64,000 bases of DNA, from the NCBI RefSeq assembly GCF_033110285.1, contig NZ_CP136995.1, positions 620,001-684,000 on the forward strand, written 5' to 3'. The notes beneath the pieces are model-generated. The model saw only the letters and a program-made list of their open reading frames with translations, ran no database searches and was not told where the DNA came from. Below, one piece after another: positions 17,331-26,452 of this stretch; positions within the stretch are counted from its first letter, which is position 1, and each line of letters begins with the position of its first letter. The stretch is from Ottowia sp. SB7-C50 (GTDB taxonomy: Bacteria > Pseudomonadota > Gammaproteobacteria > Burkholderiales > Burkholderiaceae_C). A program made the position numbers and the translations under genes.

Positions 17331-18269
17331 GTGCGTGATCTCAGTGTGATCGTTCCGGTGTACAAGAACGAAGCATCCATTCCGGATCTGCTGCGCGCGC
17401 TGGCGGCGCTGGACGGCAAGTTGAATGGTCGGCTTGAGGTGGTCTTCGTCGTGGATGGCAGTCCGGATCGATGCCATGAGCTGCTGCTGGCGCAATTGCC
17501 CGACCAGCCTTTCGCTGCCAAGCTCGTGTTGCTGTCGCGAAATTTTGGGGCCTTCGCAGCGGTGCGCATGGGGCTGATGCACGCCGCCGGATCGCTGTTT
17601 GCGGTGATGGCGGCCGATTTGCAGGAGCCGCCAGAGCTGATTGTCCAGATGTTCGGTGTGCTGTCCGGTGGCGCCTGTGATGTCGTGGTGGGCGTTCGCG
17701 CGGCCCGCAGCGACCCGTTGTTGCAGCGCTGGACTGCCCGCCTTTTTTGGTCTGCCTATCGCCGCTGGGTTGTGCCTCAAATGCCGGCTGGCGGCGTCGA
17801 TATTTTTGCGTGCAACCAGTCCTTTCGAGACGCGCTGCTGGCGTTGGAGGAGAGCCGTAGCTCGTTGATTGCGCAGATCTTCTGGCTCGGATTTCGCCGC
17901 GCCGAGGTGCCGTATGAGCGCCAGATACGGCAGCACGGTAGCTCCGCATGGACCTGGAAGAAAAAAGTATCCTATCTGGCCGACAGCGTATTCTCGTTCA
18001 CCGACTTGCCGATTCGCGGTTTGTTGTGGACGGGCACCTTGGGGGTGTTGACCGCGGTGGCACTCGGAACGGTTGCGGTCCTCGGTCGGATGCTCGGGAT
18101 GATCGCTGTCCCCGGCTATGCCATGACCTTGGTCGCCATCCTGTTCTTTGGTGCACTGAACCTGCTCAGTCTGGGGATCGTCGGCGCATACGCCTGGCGC
18201 GCTTATGAGAACACCAAACACCGACCCCAGGCGGTAGCGTTGACCATTCAGCATTTCTTCAAGAGTTGA
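17331..18269 (+). CDS. GT2 family polyprenyl-phosphate glycosyltransferase, GtrB/ArnC-like
   Basis: 312 residues. N-terminal GT-A domain: LSVIVPVYKNEASIPDLL, FVVDGSPDRC, LSRNFGAFAAVRMGL, and MAADLQEPPE with the metal-binding Asp. Two C-terminal transmembrane helices (about residues 226-250 and 258-290, ending GAYAWRAYENTKHRPQ) are the GtrB/ArnC/DPM1 layout. Such enzymes load one sugar onto undecaprenyl phosphate on the cytoplasmic face. Beside the 3-amino-sugar genes and a GtrA homologue, the donor is probably the dTDP-3-acylamino sugar. The start is GTG with AGGAGG ten bases upstream. Confidence 0.88.
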   Translation: MRDLSVIVPVYKNEASIPDLLRALAALDGKLNGRLEVVFVVDGSPDRCHELLLAQLPDQPFAAKLVLLSRNFGAFAAVRMGLMHAAGSLFAVMAADLQEPPELIVQMFGVLSGGACDVVVGVRAARSDPLLQRWTARLFWSAYRRWVVPQMPAGGVDIFACNQSFRDALLALEESRSSLIAQIFWLGFRRAEVPYERQIRQHGSSAWTWKKKVSYLADSVFSFTDLPIRGLLWTGTLGVLTAVALGTVAVLGRMLGMIAVPGYAMTLVAILFFGALNLLSLGIVGAYAWRAYENTKHRPQAVALTIQHFFKS

Positions 18270-18275
18270 TTCAAG

Positions 18276-19023
18276 GTGTCTGATCCGTTTGTCCACCCTT
18301 CCGCCGTCGTGCTGACCAACGAGGTCGGCGTCAACGTTCGCGTAGGGGCTCTGGCGTGTGTAGCAGGGGGCGCGAAGCTGGAGGATGGCGCGCACGTGGG
18401 TGAGGGGGGCTGTGGTGTCACCTGGCGTCCGCATCGGGGCCCGTGCGCGTGTCGAGCCCGGGGCCGTCGTCACGCACGACGTTCCTTCGGGTGCTGTGGT
18501 GCAAGGGCATCCCGCCATCATCGTCGGTTATGTCGATGCCCCTGCTCGGTCGGCAGTGGCAGCCGAGCAGGTGCGTGGCGCCGCGCATTCCGGTGTTTTG
18601 GTCAGCGCCGTGCGCGGCGTACAGTTGCATACCCTGCGCGAAGTGCAGGATTTGCGTGGTTTTCTGTGTGCGGCAGAGTTTGATCTGGACTTGCCATTCG
18701 TGCCGAAACGCTGTTTCTGGGTCTACGCCGTGCCCAATCAGCAAATTCGGGGAGAGCATGCGCACCGGCAGTGTGCGCAGTTTCTGGTGGCGGTCAAAGG
18801 CCAACTCCGCGTGGTGACGGATGACGGGACGCAGCGCGAGGAATTCTGGCTGGATCGCCCCAACCTGGGCTTGTATTTGCCGCCCATGACTTGGGGTATT
18901 CAGTACGGATATTCAGAGGACGCGGTGCTGATGGTGCTGGCCTCCGATCCTTACGATCCGCAAGATTACATCCGTCAGTATGACGAATTTCTTTCGCTGA
19001 CACGCCCGCAGGAGGCCGCTTGA
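18276..19023 (+). CDS. Short hexapeptide acyltransferase fused to WxcM/FdtA ketoisomerase, frameshifted by +1 G
   Basis: About 248 residues after correction. Residues 1-88 form left-handed beta-helix repeats (HPSAVV, VGVNVRVGALACVAGGAKL, VVSPGVRIGARARVEPGAVV). Residues 108-245 are a WxcM/FdtA/QdtA cupin: FVPKRCFWVYAV, GEHAHRQCAQFLVAVKG with the catalytic His pair, LYLPPMTWG and LASDPYDPQDYIRQYDEF. The cupin isomerises dTDP-4-keto-6-deoxyglucose to the 3-keto form for the aminotransferase. The frame breaks at six G (18404-18409); one fewer turns EGGCGVTW into EGAVVSPG. The acyltransferase half is only about half the usual length, so it may be inactive. The start is a GTG. Confidence 0.85.
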
Positions 19024-19391
19024 TCGGCACCGGGGTGCGGTATTTGATGGCCGGCGGGTTCAATACACTGGCGACCTACTTGCTCTATCTTGGCCTGCTG
19101 AAGGTGATGGGTTATCGATCGGCTTATCTGTTGGCGTTTTTGGCGGGCATCGGCCTGTCATTCACCCTGCTGCGCCGTACGGTATTTGCCAGACCTGGTC
19201 GGCGCATGTCGTTTTGGTATGTCGCTGCCAGTCACGTGTTGCAACTCGGGTTGGGGTTGCTGACCGTCGAAGCTTGGATGACTTGGGTCGGCGGTCCGGC
19301 TTGGGCGGCGCCGCTTGCGGCCGTAATGGTGTGCGTTCCCCTGCTGTTCGTCGTGCATTACTGGATTTTTACGCCCGATGCCCAACGCTGA
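19020..19391 (+). CDS. GtrA-like membrane protein
   Basis: 123 residues with four predicted transmembrane helices. RYLMAGGFNTLATYLLYLGL is the classic GtrA opening, followed by LLAFLAGIGLSFTLLRRTVF and a C-terminal LLFVVHYWIF. GtrA proteins are thought to flip undecaprenyl-phosphate-linked single sugars to the periplasm for O-antigen modification or teichoic-type decoration. The start is TTG overlapping the previous stop (TTGA) with GGAGG upstream. The gene also overlaps the next one by 14 bp, so the three are tightly coupled. Confidence 0.85.
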   Translation: MIGTGVRYLMAGGFNTLATYLLYLGLLKVMGYRSAYLLAFLAGIGLSFTLLRRTVFARPGRRMSFWYVAASHVLQLGLGLLTVEAWMTWVGGPAWAAPLAAVMVCVPLLFVVHYWIFTPDAQR

Positions 19392-21247
19392 GCCATCGCT
19401 GCTGGAGCGATGGCTCACCCGCGCTTGCATTGCATTGCCTTTGGCCATGCTTGCCGCCAACCTGGTGGCATGGCTTCGCTACGGTACGGACATGCCGTTC
19501 ATCGACGACTGGCGTGCCTATCGTGACGGCAATGTGGACTCGTTTGCGCTCGCACGGCTGTTTCAGGTGGTCAACAACACCATTTCGCCCATTGGATTCG
19601 CTCTTGATACCGTGGCGCAGCGCTGGCTCGACGGAAATTCCATCGCCTATCAATTTCTGTCGATGTTGCTGGTGCTCGGGGCCTTGTTATGGCTTCAGTG
19701 GCGGCTGATAGGTTGGGCGATCCCCATGGCAGCAGTACGCGCGGTCGCGTTTGCGGCCACGATCTTCATGCTTCAAGCCGGTAGTTACTGGGGGGGAGCA
19801 AAACCTGGCCTACCACCAGGCGCTGCCTCTGGTGTTCCTGCTGGGCACTTCGTATGTGGTTCTGACATGTCGATCCAGAATGATGGCGCCAGCGGCGTTG
19901 TGCCTGTGTCTTTTGGCGGGCTTGTCGTACATCTCCGGAGCCATCGCAGCGCTGACGCTTGGGTGCGTCTGGATCTTGATGTCTTATGCCCGTGGGCCGG
20001 ACGAACCGTTGAGCGCACGAGTGCGCGTAGGCGGTTTCGTGGCCGCCATGGCCGGTTTGTTGACCACATCGTTGCAACTCTACCTGACGCGTGTGGCGCC
20101 CGGTTCCGATCCCGCCTTGCGCTACGAACTGACTTGGCCCGACAAACCCGAATTTTGGGTGTTTTTGCTCGGAAAGGTTGGCAGGGCGGTTGGTCGACCA
20201 TTTCCCGCCCTTGGCGTGGAATTTGTGTTTGCTGTGGGCGTTGTCTTCCTGCTCGCAGCCAGCCTTTTCTGGCTATTAGGACGGCTCGCCCGTCGAGTCG
20301 GCGACTCAGTGGAGTGGCGGACAGCTTACGTCTATCTGCCCCTGGCGCTCATTGTGGCGGGGTACCTGATGCTGGTGTCGTTGGGTCGCACCAGTGTCCG
20401 AGATCCATCCATCCGCAGCGCCTGGGATGTATTTCAGTTTGCGTATTTCAGGTTCCATTTCTTTTGGGTGACCCTGCTGTTGCCCTGGGCGTTGGCTTTG
20501 ACTGTTTTTGCGTGGTCGCGCAAACGGGGCGGGCGTCAGCAAAAGGTGAAGCGGTCCATCGTTATCTTGATGGCCATGCTGGCGCTGGCTGCTGCGCGCG
20601 GCATCTTCAGTGTTAACGATCACTACGCCGACAATGCCCAATTTCGAGCGAAGGAAATTCGTTGTTTGGCAGAGCAGTTGGGGTCACGTGAACCCATCCG
20701 TTGCCCAAGCTTCGACATGCCTGACTGGACGCCAGCCTATCAATATGGCCGTCGCATCCATGCATCGTTCATCAAATACTTTCCGGTCGTCGCGCAGCAA
20801 CCGTCGAGCGATGTGCTGATGCATTGGACGTCCCGGGAAGCCGGCGCATCCAACCATGCAACCCTGACGTTGAACGACGTGCATGCTGCGCCCGACGGCT
20901 GGCTGCTTGGGGGAGATGACCCGCAGGCTGTTTTCCATGCGCGTGATGGGGCGGGATTTTCGCGCTGTCAGGTGATTGAATTGAGTGTTCGTATACGCAC
21001 AAAGCGTGAAGACACGCTTCAGGTTTTTTTCCTGAAATTGGGTGAAAAAATTTTCACCGAAAACAACTCCCTGAGAAAGAGAATTTCCGAAACTCTTCCG
21101 GGCAGGTATGAGGAGCTGCGTTTTACGCTCGACAGCAATGAGGGGTTTGAAAATCGTCTTCGCATCGATCCGGGACAAGCCGGCACCGAATTTCAATTGG
21201 CTCAGGTGGACGCTGCTTGCCGTTTAAGAATGCCCGGAAATGAATGA
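19378..21247 (+). CDS. Polytopic membrane protein, candidate GT-C glycosyltransferase, frameshifted by +1 G
   Basis: About 622 residues after correction. The first 430 or so residues hold some ten hydrophobic helices, with an early periplasmic-type loop TDMPFIDDWRAYRDGNVDSF whose acidic pair recalls the DxD/DD of GT-C enzymes. The last 190 are soluble and beta-rich (LTLNDVHAAPDGWLLGGDD, FFLKLGEKIFTENNSLRK). The frame breaks at seven G (19790-19796); six would give SYWGEQNLAYHQALPL. I found no named family. Its place after GtrB- and GtrA-like genes is that of the serotype-specific GtrC transferase, so transfer of the lipid-linked sugar in the periplasm is the likely job. Confidence 0.72.
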
Positions 21248-21806
21248 CGGTCGTATCGTAAAGGCCAGTCGCATCCAAGGTCATCGCCTGAACCTGCGTG
21301 ATGTGACCGAACGCGATGCGGCATTCATATTGAATTTGCGAACCCATGAAAAAACAAGTCGGTACATCTCACCCACCTCATTGCAGCTGAGTGAGCAAAT
21401 TGACTGGTTGCGCAGCTATCGTTGTGACACTGCCCAAGCTTATTTTATTATCGAGCGGGTGGATGGTACACCCATCGGCACCGTGAGAATGTACGACGCG
21501 CGTGGGCCCTCGTTTTGCTGGGGCTCCTGGATTTTGAAGCCGGAGGAGCCCTTCTACCATGCGATTGAATCTGCCATGATGATCTATATGTATGGTCTGT
21601 GCCTGGGCTTCAGTTCGGCTCATTTTGAGGTCGACAAAAGAAATATAAGCGTGTGCAGGTTCCATGAAAACTTTGGCGCGCGCTGCGTTGGCGAAAGTGA
21701 TGGACAGTGGCTTTATAAAATTACAGCCGAAGGAATTCAGGCGGGCCTGGGCCGCTACAAACGATACCTTCCATCAGGAATTGCTGTGACAGCGGCACAA
21801 AGTTGA
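21240..21806 (+). CDS. GNAT family N-acyltransferase
   Basis: 188 residues. The GNAT fold is visible: LNLRDVTERDAAFILNLR at the start, DGTPIGTVRMYD as the central hairpin, and the CoA-binding helix region around FHENFGARCVGE. The most likely role here is N-acylation of the amino sugar made by the DegT aminotransferase. It could replace the shortened hexapeptide acyltransferase upstream. Overlaps the membrane protein gene by 8 bp. Base composition is clearly AT-richer than the flanking genes, as is the end of the preceding gene, which suggests acquisition by transfer. Confidence 0.78.
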   Translation: MNDGRIVKASRIQGHRLNLRDVTERDAAFILNLRTHEKTSRYISPTSLQLSEQIDWLRSYRCDTAQAYFIIERVDGTPIGTVRMYDARGPSFCWGSWILKPEEPFYHAIESAMMIYMYGLCLGFSSAHFEVDKRNISVCRFHENFGARCVGESDGQWLYKITAEGIQAGLGRYKRYLPSGIAVTAAQS

Positions 21807-21811
21807 TCGAA

Positions 21812-22369
21812 ATGAAAATAACTCATACCGCGATAAGCGACGTTCTTGTCATTGAGCCAAAGGTTTTTGGTGACGCACGAGGTTTCTTTCTTGAAAGTTT
21901 CAATCATCGTGCGTTCCGCGCCGCCACGGGCGCATGCGTGGAGTTTGTCCAGGATAACCACAGTCGCAGCAGCAAGGGGGTCTTGCGTGGATTGCATTAC
22001 CAGATTCAACAACCCCAGGGCAAGCTTGTGCGCGTAGTGAGTGGCGCCGTCTTTGACGTGGCGGTCGACCTTCGTCGCGGGTCGCCAAGTTTCGGGCGGT
22101 GGGTGGGTGTAGAGCTGAGCGATCAAAATAACCGGCAGTTGTGGGTGCCCCCGGGCTTCGCGCATGGATTTCTTGTGCTTACCGCTACTGCAGATTTCCT
22201 GTACAAGACGACCGATTACTACGCACCAGAGCATGAGCGCTGCATCGCCTGGGACGACCCCTCTATTGGCATTGAATGGCCCTTGGCGGCGCACGACATT
22301 CAGTTTCCAAGCCTTTCCGAAAAGGATCGCGCAGGAGTGTCTTTGAAGCACGCTGAATTGTTTGAGTGA
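21812..22369 (+). CDS. rfbC: dTDP-4-dehydrorhamnose 3,5-epimerase
   Basis: 185 residues; epimerises dTDP-4-keto-6-deoxyglucose at C3 and C5 for rhamnose synthesis. Cupin motifs: FGDARGFFLESFN, QDNHSRSSKGVLRGLHYQ with the catalytic His, VFDVAVDLRRGSPSFG, and PPGFAHGFLVLT. ATG at 21812 is preferred; a TTG three codons upstream overlaps the GNAT stop. Its separation from rfbBDA by eight-odd kilobases of amino-sugar genes suggests those were inserted into an ancestral rfbBDAC operon. Confidence 0.94.
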   Translation: MKITHTAISDVLVIEPKVFGDARGFFLESFNHRAFRAATGACVEFVQDNHSRSSKGVLRGLHYQIQQPQGKLVRVVSGAVFDVAVDLRRGSPSFGRWVGVELSDQNNRQLWVPPGFAHGFLVLTATADFLYKTTDYYAPEHERCIAWDDPSIGIEWPLAAHDIQFPSLSEKDRAGVSLKHAELFE

Positions 22370-22380
22370 ACGGTTCCACC

Positions 22381-23190
22381 ATGCCGGATGCCGGATTGAG
22401 CGTCTCCGTAGTCAGTCATGGCCATGGCGCCGCCGTGATCGCCTTGCTCGGTCAAATGGCGTCGGTGCTTGAAAGCGGTGGTGTGGGTCCTTGCCGCGTG
22501 TTGTTGACGGTCAATTGTCCTGAACCCGGGTTGGTGGCCTCTGTGCGGGCCAGGTCATGGCCCTTTGAGGTCGTCGTGCTTGAAAATTTGTCGCCAGCAG
22601 GCTTCGGTGCCAATCACAATCGCGCGTTCGAACGTGATCGCAAGCTGGGTGCAAGCACCGTGTTTGGGGTCGTGAACCCCGATGTCCGGCTGCTGGATAG
22701 CCAACCTTTCGCGGCCTTGTTGGCCGTGTTTGCTGCCGCGCCCCAGGCTGGTTGCGTATATCCGCGGCAGATTGACGTTGCTGGCGCAGTGCAGGACCAT
22801 GAGCGCCTGCTGCCAACGCCGGGGCGTTTGTTGCGGCGCCATCTTTTTCGCCGCCGGCACGAGGTGCCGGCGAACAGTGCAGGCTCGGCCGATTGGGTCA
22901 ATGCGGCCTTCATGCTGCTGCGCGGCACCGCGTTCGCCCAGGTTGGAGGGTTTGACGAGCGCTATCACATGTATGGTGAAGATGTGGATCTTTGCCTGCG
23001 CTTGCGTTTGGCGGGCTGGATTCTCATGCGTGCGGACAGTGTCGTCGTTGAGCACGTAGCCCAGCGCGCCAGTCACCGGGACCTCAGGCACCTTGGCTGG
23101 CACCTTGCGAGCCTGTTGCGTTTGTGGCGATCACCCGTTTACCGTCGTTTTAAGCGTTTACATGTGGTGGGATATTCGAAATCCGTTTAA
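22381..23190 (+). CDS. GT2 family glycosyltransferase, rhamnosyltransferase-like
   Basis: 269 residues from the ATG at 22381 (a GTG at 22366 overlapping the rfbC stop is also in frame). Features of the WbbL-like GT2 group: SVSVVSHGHGAAVIALL, VLENLSPAGFGANHNRAF, VVNPDVRL (metal-binding DxD equivalent), ADWVNAAFMLLRGTAF and FDERYHMYGEDVDLCLRLR (catalytic base region). With rfbA-D in the same operon the donor is probably dTDP-L-rhamnose; the acceptor is unknown. It is the last gene of the operon. Confidence 0.85.
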   Translation: MPDAGLSVSVVSHGHGAAVIALLGQMASVLESGGVGPCRVLLTVNCPEPGLVASVRARSWPFEVVVLENLSPAGFGANHNRAFERDRKLGASTVFGVVNPDVRLLDSQPFAALLAVFAAAPQAGCVYPRQIDVAGAVQDHERLLPTPGRLLRRHLFRRRHEVPANSAGSADWVNAAFMLLRGTAFAQVGGFDERYHMYGEDVDLCLRLRLAGWILMRADSVVVEHVAQRASHRDLRHLGWHLASLLRLWRSPVYRRFKRLHVVGYSKSV

Positions 23191-23192
23191 TA

Positions 23193-23209
23193 AAAAATGC
23201 TGCATTTTT
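23193..23209. terminator. Small AT palindrome after glycan operon, candidate terminator
   Basis: AAAAATG-CTG-CATTTTT directly follows the TAA of the last glycan gene. The stem is AT-only apart from one pair, so it is weak. The remaining ~180 bp before gspE hold no clear gene; I could not identify a promoter with confidence. Confidence 0.35.
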
Positions 23210-23388
23210 GGTGCGACCTCCCATTTGTGCCCCGTGTCTGCGGCCTCCAGTTCATTCGGCGCGGTGGCTTGGTGGGCCAAGGCCGCACGATTTGCGGACT
23301 TTTCGACCGCCGAGTCTGGAGTTCAACGTCGCCCGGAGTTGGCGGGGTGCTAGCATCGGAGGTTTAAAAGCAGCAGGCAATTCGAAGC

Positions 23389-25179
23389 ATGGTTGAGCGT
23401 GTTCGTGGAATTGCCGATCTTTCCCGCATGGCCGACTCCAACACCCACCATCACTCGCTGGTTGAGCCTGCCTTGAGCGCTGAGGCTACGGTCACCGGCT
23501 GGCACGCTTACGGCAACCTGTTGGTGGATGCCGGCAAGCTGAGTGAGCGCGATCTCGACCGTGCCATGGCCGCGCAGCGAGAAATGGGCGGAACGCTCGA
23601 CCGCGTGCTGGTCAGCCTCGGATTGGTTTCTGAAGTGGATGCGGCACGTGCATTGGCCGAGCATTTGCGCCAACCGTTCGTGACGGCTGATGCCTATCCC
23701 GAGATGCTGCCTGAACCCGAAGGCCTGTTGCCCGAGTTCCTGAGGGCGCATCACGTGCTGCCCGTGCGGGTCTCAGACGACCAGCTGGAAGTCGTCATGG
23801 CTGCGCCTCACGACGAATTTGTGCTGAAGGCGCTCCACCTGACCAGCGGGTTGAAGGTCCGCGCAGCGGTCGGAATTCCGAGCGAAATCGACAAGGCACT
23901 GGCCCGGTTGCTGGAAGAGCCGTCCACTGCTGAGGGGGATGGCGAAGGCAGTGAACTCGAGGGCGACGCCGGCGACTTCGTCGAGCACCTTCGCGACCTG
24001 GCAAGCGAAGCACCCGTTATTCGCCTGGTAAACACCATCATCGGTCGCGTGATCGAGCTTCGGGCGTCGGATATCCATCTGGAGCCGTTTGACGATGGAT
24101 TGCACGTGCGCTATCGGGTCGATGGTGTGCTGTTGCCCGAAGAAGTGGTGCCACCACGCCAGGGGGCCGCGGTCAGTTCCCGTGTCAAGCTGCTGGCGCA
24201 TCTGGATATCGCCGAACGCCGTTTGCCGCAAGACGGACGCATCAAGACCCGAGTGAAGGGGCGTGAGCTGGATTTGCGTGTGTCTACCGTTCCGACCGTG
24301 CATGGCGAAAGCGTGGTGATGCGGGTGCTCGACCGGGCCAGCGTGCGCTTCAGCCTGGAGGACATGGGGTTCGAGAAAGACACCCTGGCACGCTTTAATG
24401 CGCTGCTGGCGCGCCCGCACGGCATCCTGCTGGTGACCGGTCCGACTGGCTCGGGCAAGACCACCACGCTGTACGCTGGCCTGTCCAAGCTGGACTCCAC
24501 CACGCAGAAGATCATCACCGTGGAGGACCCGGTCGAATATCAGCTCGAAGGCATCAACCAGATCCAGGTGCATGCGCAAATCAACCTGACTTTCGCGAAC
24601 GCACTGCGCTCTATTCTCCGGCAGGACCCGGACATCATCATGATCGGGGAAATGCGCGACGGCGAAACAGCTCAAATCGCGGTTCAGTCCTCCCTGACCG
24701 GTCATTTGGTGCTATCAACTTTGCACACCAACACCGCAGCGAGCGCCGTCGTCCGAATGCAGGACATGGGTGTAGAGCGCTACCTGATCACCTCCACGCT
24801 CAATGGCGTGCTGTCACAGCGCCTGGTCCGCAAGCTGTGTCCCCACTGCAAGACGCCGGTCCAACCTGCGCCAGAGTTGATTCAAAGCTCCGGCATCGGA
24901 AAGTTTTTGGCGGCCGGTGCGTCCATCTTCGAGGCGAAGGGGTGCGAAAAATGCCGGGGTACGGGCTACCAGGGAAGGACCGGCATCCACGAAATGCTGG
25001 TGGTGGATGAGCCCATGCGCAGCGCCATCCTTCAGGGCCTGGACGCGGGCGCATTACAGGCCATTGCCGTCACCAGCGGCATGCATACCCTCTACGACGA
25101 CGGGTTGCGCAAGGTGGCTGCTGGTGTGACCAGCCTGGACGAAGTGCTGCGCGTCACGCAGGATCAGAGCGATGCCTGA
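23389..25179 (+). CDS. gspE: Type II secretion ATPase GspE
   Basis: 596 residues; the cytoplasmic hexameric ATPase that drives pseudopilus assembly. The N-terminal N1E-like domain (about residues 45-170) precedes the catalytic core. Walker A is GPTGSGKTTT at 351-360, the Asp box ITVEDPVEYQL follows, and Walker B is DIIMIGEMRD from residue 415. The His box HLVLSTLHTN is present. A zinc motif has Cys484, Cys487, Cys519 and Cys522, typical of GspE. First gene of the T2SS operon; it overlaps gspF by 8 bp. An alternative start is the Met at 23428. Confidence 0.95.
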   Translation: MVERVRGIADLSRMADSNTHHHSLVEPALSAEATVTGWHAYGNLLVDAGKLSERDLDRAMAAQREMGGTLDRVLVSLGLVSEVDAARALAEHLRQPFVTADAYPEMLPEPEGLLPEFLRAHHVLPVRVSDDQLEVVMAAPHDEFVLKALHLTSGLKVRAAVGIPSEIDKALARLLEEPSTAEGDGEGSELEGDAGDFVEHLRDLASEAPVIRLVNTIIGRVIELRASDIHLEPFDDGLHVRYRVDGVLLPEEVVPPRQGAAVSSRVKLLAHLDIAERRLPQDGRIKTRVKGRELDLRVSTVPTVHGESVVMRVLDRASVRFSLEDMGFEKDTLARFNALLARPHGILLVTGPTGSGKTTTLYAGLSKLDSTTQKIITVEDPVEYQLEGINQIQVHAQINLTFANALRSILRQDPDIIMIGEMRDGETAQIAVQSSLTGHLVLSTLHTNTAASAVVRMQDMGVERYLITSTLNGVLSQRLVRKLCPHCKTPVQPAPELIQSSGIGKFLAAGASIFEAKGCEKCRGTGYQGRTGIHEMLVVDEPMRSAILQGLDAGALQAIAVTSGMHTLYDDGLRKVAAGVTSLDEVLRVTQDQSDA

Positions 25180-26412
25180 GTTCATTTGGCGCGCTGCGCA
25201 GCCTGATGGACGCCTGGTCGAAGGACGCAGTGAGGCCAGCGCAAACGGCGTTGTGCTGCGCCAACTGCGTGAGCGTGGGCTGACGCCGATCCGTATTGAT
25301 GAAGCCGAAATCGGGGTCAGTTCAGGCACGGTGGCGCTGTCAGGCTCTCAGCGCAGGGCACGTGCGGCCAAAGGCCCCGTCAATCAAGCGGACATATTGG
25401 CACTGACCAGCGAACTGTCCATCATGCTTCGCGCCGGCCTGGCGTTGGACAACGCGCTGCGCGTACTGATCGACATGAGCCACAAGCCCAGTGTCCGGGC
25501 GATGCTCGAAAAGCTGCTGGAAGACGTCAAGGGGGGGTGCCCCTTTCAGTCGTGCGCTGGGCGGTTACCGTGATCTGTTCGGCGACTTCTACATCAACAT
25601 GGTGCGCTCGGGCGAGATCAGCGGCCAGATGTCGCAGGTGCTGCAACGCCTGGTCGAGCACATGGAGCGCCTGCGTGCCCTTCGGGAAAGCGTTGTCTCT
25701 GCCACCATCTATCCCGCCATTTTGCTGGGCGTGGCGGTCCTTTCGCTGGTGGCAATGCTGGGGTTTGTTGTGCCCCAGTTCGAACAACTGTTTAACGACA
25801 TGGGCGATGCGCTGCCGTTGCCCACCCGCGTTGTCATGGTGATCGGTCACGCGTTTCGTCAATACGGCTGGGTCATGGCGGTCGTCTTCGCGGTGTTGGG
25901 CTGGCTTGCTCTGCGCTGGCTGCGCTCACCCTCGGGTCGGGTCTGGTGGCAGGCGATAGCGTTGCGCCTGCCATTGATGGGGCCCCTGTTGCACAAGTAC
26001 GATCTCACCCTTTTTTCCCGCTCGTTGGGCACTCTGCTCGGCAATGGCGTGCCCATGCTGACGGCCATGCACATCGCCACCGAGACGGTAGGCAACGCAC
26101 GCTTGCGGCAGCCGTTGGCCAAGATGATCCCGGTGGTCAAGGACGGGGGGGCGTCTGGTTTCGGCCATGTCAGCCACCGGCATTTTTGAACCTTTGGCCA
26201 TCAATCTGATCCGAGTGGGAGAGGAAACCGGCCGTATCGGCCCGATGATGATCGAGTTGGCCAACATCCTGAATCGCGAGGTCGAGACTGGCATCAAGCG
26301 CGCGCTGACCTTTCTCGAGCCCGTTCTCATCCTGGTGTTGGGCGTGATGATTGCCGCCATCATCGTTTCTATTTTGGTTGGCATCCTCTCTATCAATGAC
26401 CTTGCTCGCTGA
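25172..26412 (+). CDS. gspF: Type II secretion inner-membrane platform protein GspF, two +1 G frameshifts
   Basis: About 412 residues after two corrections, the normal GspF length. Both cytoplasmic helical repeats are present (LTSELSIMLRAGLALDNALRV; LFSRSLGTLLGNGVPMLTAM), as are three membrane segments ending in LEPVLILVLGVMIAAIIVSI. Break 1 is seven G at 25531-25537: one fewer gives DVKGGAPFSRAL. Break 2 is seven G at 26145-26151: one fewer gives VKDGGRLVSAMSATGIFEPL. Two independent breaks, each repaired by removing one G, argue strongly for sequencing or consensus error. Confidence 0.92.
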
Positions 26413-26452
26413 CCCGCTCTGTATTGTTTGTTCATCTACGAAAGAAAGCGTC

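Noticed and set aside
19790..26151. Poly-G tracts considered as phase-variation switches of glycan and secretion genes
   Set aside because: The same +1 pattern occurs in housekeeping genes such as the FadN-like enzyme and the phasin, so a technical cause is more likely. The question is kept as a finding.
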